NCBI GenBank assembly: GCA_947303825.1
Contig: CAMYZK010000154.1
Location: 1 to 6,421 of the forward strand
Direction of reading: 5' to 3'
Source of the DNA: an uncultured Prevotella sp.
GTDB taxonomy: Bacteria > Bacteroidota > Bacteroidia > Bacteroidales > Bacteroidaceae
DNA: 6,421 nucleotides
Shown: in pieces, positions 1-4,166 of the stretch
How positions within the stretch are numbered: position 1 is the first letter of the stretch
Layout: each line of letters opens with the position of its first letter
Translations under genes and position numbers: made by a program
Notes under the pieces: model-generated
Told to the model about the DNA's origin: nothing
The model's database searches: none
What the model saw: the letters and a program-made list of their open reading frames with translations, nothing else

Positions 1-221
1 TGCATGACTGCACCGTGAGCTATGCCGACTTGTACCGAGTAGTGAGTGAGCAGATGTTACAGCCGTCGAAACTACTGGAGCATGTGGCGGGACGTATTGC
101 AAATGCCGTTATGCAGCTCTCACCACTTGTTACAGGCCTTTGGCTCAGAATAACCAAGATCAATCCACCAATGGGTGCCGACTGCGACGGGGCCGGCATA
201 GAGATTCAGATTGGCAGTTAA
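1..221 (+). CDS. folB: Dihydroneopterin aldolase, C-terminal part (5' end outside window)
   Basis: This is the last 72 codons of FolB, which converts 7,8-dihydroneopterin to 6-hydroxymethyl-7,8-dihydropterin and glycolaldehyde in cytoplasmic folate synthesis. The reading frame is already open at position 3 (His-Asp-Cys-Thr before the GTG at 15), so the GTG is an internal Val and not the start. The visible part carries the family's conserved C-terminal landmarks: the TVSYADLY segment with the probable active-site Tyr, the KLLEHVAGRI helix whose Glu anchors the pterin, and ITKINPP with the probable catalytic Lys, followed by a GADCDGAGIEI end. Family proteins are about 120 residues, so roughly 50 residues lie left of the window. 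TAA is at 219-221. The amidase start follows 22 bp later, which suggests co-transcription. Family assignment is firm; nothing looks damaged. Confidence 0.93.
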   Translation, partial: HDCTVSYADLYRVVSEQMLQPSKLLEHVAGRIANAVMQLSPLVTGLWLRITKINPPMGADCDGAGIEIQIGS

Positions 222-243
222 GACCACCTTATTGTCCCCCAGC

Positions 244-1515
244 ATGCTGAAACGGAATTATTGTAACAACATATCATTTCAATTAGTGACAGCTAGAGCC
301 ATGATGGTTGTCGCGTTGTTGTGCTTCTTTCTTTCTGCTGCCAAAGCCGATGACAAGCGGAAGTTTGTTCTCGTAATAGATGCAGGGCATGGTGGAAAAG
401 ATGCCGGAGCTTGTGTCAACAAGGCGATGGAGAAGACCATCAACCTCAATGTCGCCCTTGCCTTTGGACGGCTGGTGGAGCAGAACTGTGCCGACGTAAA
501 AGTTATTTATACCAGAAAGACCGACGTGTTCATTCCACTTCACCAGAGAGCAAACATAGCTAACAAGAACAAAGCCGATGTCTTTATTTCTGTCCACACC
601 AACGCCGTGGAGAAAGGCACTACAGTTGCCGGCCTTGTGACTTATACTATGGGCATGCGACGCTCAGGAGAGAAATTGTCGGCTGCAATGCGTGAGAACA
701 AGGTCGTTACATACGAAAGTGACTATAAGAAGCATTATGCCGGTTTCGACCCGAGCCAGCCGGAAAGCTATATCATCTTCGACTATATCAACGAAGCAAA
801 CATGGCCAAGAGCGTTGAATTGGCACAGCTCATACAGAAGAAAGTGTGCGCTACGGCAGGGCGGCCTGACAAGGGCGTTAAGCAAGACGCATTCCTTGTG
901 CTGCGTGAAACGTCGATGCCTGCCTGCCTTATAGAGCTGGGATACATCACGACACCGTCTGAGGCAGCCTATCTTACCAATCAGGCAAACGTAAATGCCA
1001 TGGCAAAAGGCATTTATCAGGCCTTTGTGGCTTACAAGAACAAGCAGCTGGGAAAAGCTGTGCAGCCAAAGCCGGACAAGGAAAATGCCGTGAAGAGTGA
1101 CAATAATGATGCAGATGAGAAGGTTGAGACAACGAAGGAGAAGAATACTGAGAAAACGAAGGAAAAGAAAACCGAGACAACGAAGGAGAAGAAAGGCAAT
1201 GGACAATCCACTGGCAAGCAGAAACAAAGCAACGGTGTAAATACCACTTTCAGGGTGCAGATACTGGCTAGCACTACAAAGCTTGCTGACAACGACCGCC
1301 AGCTGAAGGGACAGAAAGACGTAAAGTGTCTGAAGGAAGGAAACCGTTGGAAGTACACCATAGGCGATTCACAAAACTACACCGAGATAGTAAAGCTTAG
1401 ACGCAGCTTACTCAGTAAGTTTCCCGACGCATTTATTATTGCCGTGAAAGACGGTGCCACATGTGACGTGAACAAGGCTATTCAAGAGTATAAGAACAAA
1501 AGCAGAACAAAATAA
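244..1515 (+). CDS. Secreted N-acetylmuramoyl-L-alanine amidase (Amidase_3) with C-terminal SPOR-like domain
   Basis: This 423-residue zinc hydrolase should cut the bond between N-acetylmuramic acid and L-Ala of peptidoglycan in the periplasm. Residues 1-35 form a signal peptide (Lys/Arg early, core VVALLCFFL, likely cut after AKA); there is no lipobox, so it is not a lipoprotein. The Amidase_3 domain spans about 41-264. Its metal and catalytic residues are visible: His49 in IDAGHGG, Glu63 in AMEKTINL, His118 in VFISVHTNA and Glu231 in CLIELGYI. A charged Lys/Glu/Thr linker follows (about 270-334), containing a 24-bp tandem repeat. Residues about 336-404 (from FRVQIL to AVKDG) resemble the SPOR-like peptidoglycan-binding domain common on Bacteroidota amidases. 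The ATG at 244 was chosen because it gives a charged signal-peptide n-region. TTG at 211 would overlap folB, and ATG at 301 would leave no positive charge. No Shine-Dalgarno is seen. The stop lies 18 bp before the MCE gene. A role in daughter-cell separation is likely from the family but not shown here. Confidence 0.94.
   Translation: MLKRNYCNNISFQLVTARAMMVVALLCFFLSAAKADDKRKFVLVIDAGHGGKDAGACVNKAMEKTINLNVALAFGRLVEQNCADVKVIYTRKTDVFIPLHQRANIANKNKADVFISVHTNAVEKGTTVAGLVTYTMGMRRSGEKLSAAMRENKVVTYESDYKKHYAGFDPSQPESYIIFDYINEANMAKSVELAQLIQKKVCATAGRPDKGVKQDAFLVLRETSMPACLIELGYITTPSEAAYLTNQANVNAMAKGIYQAFVAYKNKQLGKAVQPKPDKENAVKSDNNDADEKVETTKEKNTEKTKEKKTETTKEKKGNGQSTGKQKQSNGVNTTFRVQILASTTKLADNDRQLKGQKDVKCLKEGNRWKYTIGDSQNYTEIVKLRRSLLSKFPDAFIIAVKDGATCDVNKAIQEYKNKSRTK
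1126..1197 (+). repeat. Three tandem 24-bp copies in the amidase linker
   Basis: Copies start at 1126, 1150 and 1174, exactly 24 nt (8 codons) apart. They encode ETTKEKNT, EKTKEKKT and ETTKEKKG (residues 295-318 from the ATG at 244). The first 20 nt of copies one and three are identical, and the middle copy differs at a few bases. The repeat keeps the frame, so a gain or loss of a unit would change only the length of the charged linker between the catalytic and SPOR-like domains. Confidence 0.85.
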
Positions 1516-1533
1516 GTCAACACTACCCACATT

Positions 1534-2436
1534 ATGAAATATTTCACCAAGGAAGTAAAGATTGCATTGGTGGCTATTATGGCCATTGTGGTGCTTTTCG
1601 TTGGTATGCAGTTCCTGAAGGGGATGTCGATATTCTCGTCAGACGATGTCTATTATGTCAGGTTTGCCGATGTTACAGGCCTTTCTCCGTCAAGTCCGGT
1701 ATATGCCAACGGCTACAAAGTGGGAGTGGTGAGAGACATTAGCTACGACTACAGCAACCCGGGCAATATCATTGCCACGATTGGCCTTGACCCCAAGCTG
1801 CAGATCAGGCGAGGAACCAAGGCAGAGATTCTTAGTGACTTACTTGGTAACGTCAGGTTGGAACTGCGCTTTGCTACTACTGCTAGCGGCATTCTTGCCA
1901 AGGGCGACACCATAGACGGATACCAGGAATCTGGACTTATGGGTAAGGCAGCCGAAATGCTACCCGAAATAGAAGCCTTGCTGCCCAAGCTTGACTCTAT
2001 TCTGACAAATGTGAATATCCTCGTGTCTAACCCAGCCATAAGCGGCACTATAAACAACGCTGAAAACCTTACGGCGAGCCTGAAGACAACTGCAACACAG
2101 CTCAACCAGCTTACGGCACAGCTCAACCAGAAAATACCAAAGGTGATGGGCAAGGCCGACGGTCTGCTCGACAATGCCAACAAGGTGACGGAAAACCTGG
2201 GGCAGCTAGACCTACAGGCAACGATGGGCAAGGTAGACCGCTCCATAGAGAACTTGGAGCAGCTCACGGCAAAGTTGAGCAATCCTAGTGGCAATCTGGG
2301 ACTGCTGCTTAACGACACTAAGCTATACGACAACATGCTGTCTTCGATGAACAACTTGGACTCGCTGCTGATTGACTTAAAGAGTCATCCAAAACGCTAT
2401 GTGCACTTTTCTGTCTTCGGTAGAAAAGACAAGTAA
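1534..2436 (+). CDS. MCE/MlaD-family lipid-transport protein, inner-membrane anchored
   Basis: This is a 300-residue protein of the MlaD type, the substrate-binding part of MCE lipid transporters, which usually form hexamers on a permease/ATPase pair in the inner membrane and pass phospholipid through a central pore. One transmembrane helix spans about residues 8-28 (VKIALVAIMAIVVLFVGMQF), with the rest periplasmic. The single MCE domain is about 37-115: DVYYVRFADVTGL, then VYANGYKVGVV, ending near the NVRLEL strand. Residues about 133-280 are predicted helical and Asn/Gln/Leu-rich, with one heptad duplicated at 188-201. The C-terminus ends HPKRYVHFSVFGRKDK, which I recall as typical of Bacteroidota members. 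ATG 1534 gives the membrane anchor at the usual place. It lies 18 bp after the amidase stop, so probably shares its transcript. No MlaE permease or MlaF ATPase gene is in the window, so the partners must be encoded elsewhere. The specific substrate cannot be told. Confidence 0.9.
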   Translation: MKYFTKEVKIALVAIMAIVVLFVGMQFLKGMSIFSSDDVYYVRFADVTGLSPSSPVYANGYKVGVVRDISYDYSNPGNIIATIGLDPKLQIRRGTKAEILSDLLGNVRLELRFATTASGILAKGDTIDGYQESGLMGKAAEMLPEIEALLPKLDSILTNVNILVSNPAISGTINNAENLTASLKTTATQLNQLTAQLNQKIPKVMGKADGLLDNANKVTENLGQLDLQATMGKVDRSIENLEQLTAKLSNPSGNLGLLLNDTKLYDNMLSSMNNLDSLLIDLKSHPKRYVHFSVFGRKDK

Positions 2437-2452
2437 TAGACTTGAATCCTTA

Positions 2453-2495
2453 TAGACAAAAAGAGAAAAATTTTTTCTAATTTTAATTTTGTCTA
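2453..2495. repeat. AT-rich nested inverted repeat after the MCE gene
   Basis: The outer arms are perfect 9-mers, TAGACAAAA at 2453-2461 and TTTTGTCTA at 2487-2495. An inner near-palindrome, AGAAAAA / TTTTTTCT, lies at 2464-2478. With more flank, each arm reads TTAT(TT)AGACAAAA outward-in: TTATAGACAAAA on the plus strand from 2450, and TTATTTAGACAAAA on the minus strand from 2500. It begins 16 bp after the MCE stop codon. It could be a weak AT-only terminator of the upstream unit, an easily melted element, or a protein-binding pair. The lack of G/C pairs makes a strong intrinsic terminator unlikely. Confidence 0.5.
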
Positions 2496-2537
2496 AATAA
2501 AAAAATCGTCGCAAAGCCCCAAAGACGCTTTTGCAAG

Positions 2538-2572
2538 GTATTGAAATCCAAAATATTGGAAATCTGCAATAC
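2538..2572. repeat. Nested inverted repeat in the dnaA upstream gap
   Basis: The outer 6-bp arms are GTATTG (2538-2543) and CAATAC (2567-2572). The inner 5-bp arms are TCCAA (2547-2551) and TTGGA (2556-2560) around a 4-nt AATA centre. Internal loops of 3 and 6 nt separate the two stems. It could fold as RNA or act as a binding site; its function is unknown. Short arms in AT-rich DNA can arise by chance. Confidence 0.35.
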
Positions 2573-2577
2573 TCAGT

Positions 2578-2609
2578 TTTGGCAAAAATCCGTGAAACAC
2601 TATAATTTG
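2578..2609 (+). promoter_or_regulatory. Weak second promoter candidate upstream of dnaA
   Basis: TTTG at 2578-2581 and TTTG at 2606-2609 are 28 nt apart, the same spacing as in the better promoter downstream. The bases before the second TTTG read TATAA, so the TA of the Bacteroidota -7 consensus (TAnnTTTG) is present but one base too far upstream. It would give a leader of about 110 nt before dnaA. TTTG is common in such AT-rich DNA, so confidence is low. Confidence 0.22.
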
Positions 2610-2620
2610 CCCAAATATAG
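2600..2620. repeat. Imperfect palindrome overlapping a possible upstream -7 element
   Basis: CTATAATTTG (2600-2609) pairs with CAAATATAG (2612-2620) across a CC centre, with one bulged A, giving nine base pairs. It covers the TATAATTTG that could serve as a -7 element, so the layout would suit an operator over a promoter. This is inferred from position only. Confidence 0.35.
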
Positions 2621-2662
2621 AAAGTTACAGTTTTTGTAAACACGAGGAGCTTTTTGGGCATA

Positions 2663-2694
2663 TTTGCAAGTTCCATTTTTTTTTGCGAACTTTG
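2663..2694 (+). promoter_or_regulatory. dnaA: Likely dnaA promoter of the Bacteroidota type
   Basis: The Bacteroidota primary sigma factor recognises TTTG near -33 and TAnnTTTG near -7, about 19-20 bp apart. Here TTTG (2663-2666) is followed by exactly 20 nt and then GAACTTTG (2687-2694), which matches the -7 element except that G replaces the first T. The spacer contains nine Ts in a row (2676-2684). Transcription should begin near 2700, leaving an A-rich leader of about 25 nt with no Shine-Dalgarno before the ATG at 2725, as is normal in this phylum. Confidence 0.6.
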
Positions 2695-2724
2695 CAGACG
2701 CTAAGAAAAACTAATAACCAGAAG

Positions 2725-4134
2725 ATGCAGAACAGTCATCAAGCACTGTGGCAGGAATGCCTTCGCCTTATCAGGCAGAATGTCACAGAGCAAATATTCA
2801 AAACGTGGTTCGAGCCCATTGTCTTTGAAAGCTTCGATGAAAAGCTTTCAACGGTGTTGGTGCAGGTTCCAAGTCCGTATGTCTACGAGTACTTGGAGCA
2901 GTACTACGTGCGCTTGATGGCATGGGCACTGAACAACAGCTTCAAATGCAGCGTAAAGCTTAAGTATCGTCTTGTGGTTGACCGTGAAAATGGAAAGACT
3001 CAAGACGTGGAGGGCGACAGGCCTTCCGATATTGAGTCGCCGCAGCCCACGGCGAGGGCTAACAAGGCTCCCACGGTGCTCGATGCTGCCGTGCCACAGC
3101 AACTCAATCCCCAGCTTGACCCAAAGAAGACCTTTGAGAGCTTTATTGAAGGTGCATCAAACAAGCTGCCGAGAACCGTCGGCCTGAGTATTGCCGGACA
3201 TCCGGGAAAAACCACTTTCAATCCGTTCTTTGTCTTCGGACCCTCCGGCTGTGGCAAGACCCACCTCATCAATGCCATTGGGGTGGAGGCAAAGAGGCTG
3301 TTTCCTCAGCGCAGGGTGCTCTATGTGTCGGCACGCCTGTTCCAGGTGCAGTATACCGATGCTGTAAGGCAGAACACTACCAACGACTTCATTAACTTCT
3401 ACCAGTCTATCGACATGCTTATCGTCGATGATATTCAGGAATGGGCCAACTCGCCAAAGACGTTGGACACATTCTTCTTTATCTTCGACCACCTTTTCCG
3501 CATAGGAAAGCAAATAATACTAGCCAGCGACCGTCCGCCAGTTGACTTGGATGGAGTGAAGGACCGCTTGCTGACACGATTCTCCTGCGGGCTTATTGCC
3601 GAACTGGAAAAACCTAACATCCAGCTTTGCAAGGATATCCTGTTGGCTAAATGCAGACACGACGGACTGAGAATCCCCGACGATGTAATACAGTACATTG
3701 CCCAGACGGCCAATGGTTCCGTGCGCGATTTGGAGGGTGTGGTCAACTCGCTGATGGCCTATTCCATTGTATACAACTCGCCTGTTGACATGCATCTGGC
3801 AGAGCGCATTATAAAGCGTGCGGTAAAGACCGACAACCATCCGCTCACCGTAGACGATATTCTGGACATTGTATGCAAGCATTATGGTGTGGTTCAGCAG
3901 AACGTATTCAGCAAGAGCCGCAAGAGGGAGTATGTCCAGGTGCGCCAGGTGTCAATGTATCTGGCTCAGAAATACACCAAGATGCCTGCATCGCGCATCG
4001 GGCAGCTCATTGGAGGCCGTGACCACTCCACAGTGCTTCACAGCTGCTCGGCAGTGGAGCAGCGCCTGAAGGTGGACTCCAAGTTCCGCGATGATATAAG
4101 CAGCATTGAACAGGCGTTCAAGCTTAAGTCTTAA
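2725..4134 (+). CDS. dnaA: Chromosomal replication initiator protein DnaA
   Basis: This complete 469-residue DnaA is the AAA+ ATPase that binds DnaA boxes, melts the origin and recruits the replicative helicase. Domain I covers about residues 1-85 (LWQECLRLIRQNVTEQIFKT, then WFEPI). A Pro/Ala/Asp-rich linker (domain II) covers about 90-130. Domain III begins near TFESFIEGASN (136-146). It shows Walker A GPSGCGKT (172-179), Walker B LIVDD (232-236), box VII DRLLTRF with the arginine finger (280-286) and sensor II GSVRDLEG (331-338). Domain IV carries the DNA-binding signature GGRDHSTVLH (430-439). The ATG at 2725 is chosen because MQNSHQALWQECL matches the family N-terminus. The frame continues up to a TTG at 2683, but that lies inside the promoter. 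It has its own promoter and is convergent with the DUF5686 gene. dnaN and recF do not follow. A perfect 10-bp hairpin sits within codons 34-43. All key motifs are intact. Confidence 0.97.
   Translation: MQNSHQALWQECLRLIRQNVTEQIFKTWFEPIVFESFDEKLSTVLVQVPSPYVYEYLEQYYVRLMAWALNNSFKCSVKLKYRLVVDRENGKTQDVEGDRPSDIESPQPTARANKAPTVLDAAVPQQLNPQLDPKKTFESFIEGASNKLPRTVGLSIAGHPGKTTFNPFFVFGPSGCGKTHLINAIGVEAKRLFPQRRVLYVSARLFQVQYTDAVRQNTTNDFINFYQSIDMLIVDDIQEWANSPKTLDTFFFIFDHLFRIGKQIILASDRPPVDLDGVKDRLLTRFSCGLIAELEKPNIQLCKDILLAKCRHDGLRIPDDVIQYIAQTANGSVRDLEGVVNSLMAYSIVYNSPVDMHLAERIIKRAVKTDNHPLTVDDILDIVCKHYGVVQQNVFSKSRKREYVQVRQVSMYLAQKYTKMPASRIGQLIGGRDHSTVLHSCSAVEQRLKVDSKFRDDISSIEQAFKLKS
2825..2851. repeat. Perfect 10-bp inverted repeat inside early dnaA
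   Basis: TTGAAAGCTT (2825-2834) and AAGCTTTCAA (2842-2851) are exact reverse complements around a 7-nt CGATGAA loop. It encodes the FESFDEKLST region of DnaA domain I, about 100 nt after the start codon and about 125 nt after the expected transcript start. It could form an mRNA hairpin or be a chance result of coding sequence. Confidence 0.6.
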
Positions 4135-4145
4135 CTTGCTTTGTA

Positions 4146-4166
4146 ACTTTCTGACAGTCAGAAAGT
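4146..4166. terminator. Dyad between convergent dnaA and DUF5686 genes, possible bidirectional terminator
   Basis: ACTTTCTGAC (4146-4155) and GTCAGAAAGT (4157-4166) are perfect 10-bp reverse complements around a single A. As RNA it would fold with about 8-9 pairs and a 3-5 nt loop from either strand. It begins 11 bp after the dnaA stop and runs over the DUF5686 stop codon (TGA on the minus strand at 4158-4160). Its place between converging genes fits a shared terminator. No clear T-tract follows on either strand, so intrinsic termination is uncertain. Confidence 0.5.

Larger units (their letters stand above)
2437..2724. other. AT-rich, dyad-rich gap before dnaA (candidate regulatory or origin region)
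   Basis: This 288-bp stretch has no convincing gene. It is strongly AT-rich, most of all at about 2453-2507, where A and T runs dominate. It holds several inverted repeats: 2453-2495, an imperfect GCAAAGC/GCTTTTGC pair at 2511-2534, 2538-2572 and 2600-2620. It also carries a good and a weaker promoter match. An AT-rich region next to dnaA with stacked dyads could be a replication origin or a DnaA autoregulatory region. Against an origin, I find no cluster of clear DnaA boxes (TTATCCACA): the closest is TTATAGACA at 2450-2458, with two mismatches. Whether the chromosome origin sits here cannot be decided from the window alone. Confidence 0.45.

Noticed and set aside
211..243. TTG start for the amidase at 211
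   Set aside because: It overlaps the folB end by 11 bp and lengthens the signal peptide with no gain. ATG at 244 gives a normal charged n-region.
301..348. Amidase as a lipoprotein because of the Cys in VALLCFFL
   Set aside because: The residues before this Cys (A-L-L) do not form a lipobox, and the Cys lies within the hydrophobic core. AKA before Asp-Asp fits signal peptidase I.
664..1227. Minus-strand ORF of 187 codons antisense to the amidase
   Set aside because: Its Leu/Cys/Phe-rich product is explained by the Lys/Glu-rich codons of the amidase linker read backwards.
2450..2458. DnaA box candidate TTATAGACA
   Set aside because: It has two mismatches to TTATCCACA and no cluster of companions in the gap, so it was not listed as a box on its own.
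2644..2649. Shine-Dalgarno-like GAGGAG in the gap
   Set aside because: No ATG or sensible short ORF follows at the right distance, and it lies upstream of the main dnaA promoter.
2377..2676. Minus-strand open frame of 99 codons across the gap before dnaA
   Set aside because: It overlaps the MCE gene's 3' end and the promoter region, is rich in Phe/Lys/Ile as expected from random AT-rich DNA, and shows no recognisable domain or start signal.
2683..2724. Upstream extension of dnaA to a TTG start
   Set aside because: The extra 14 residues match no DnaA N-terminus, and the TTG lies inside the promoter, before the expected transcript start.
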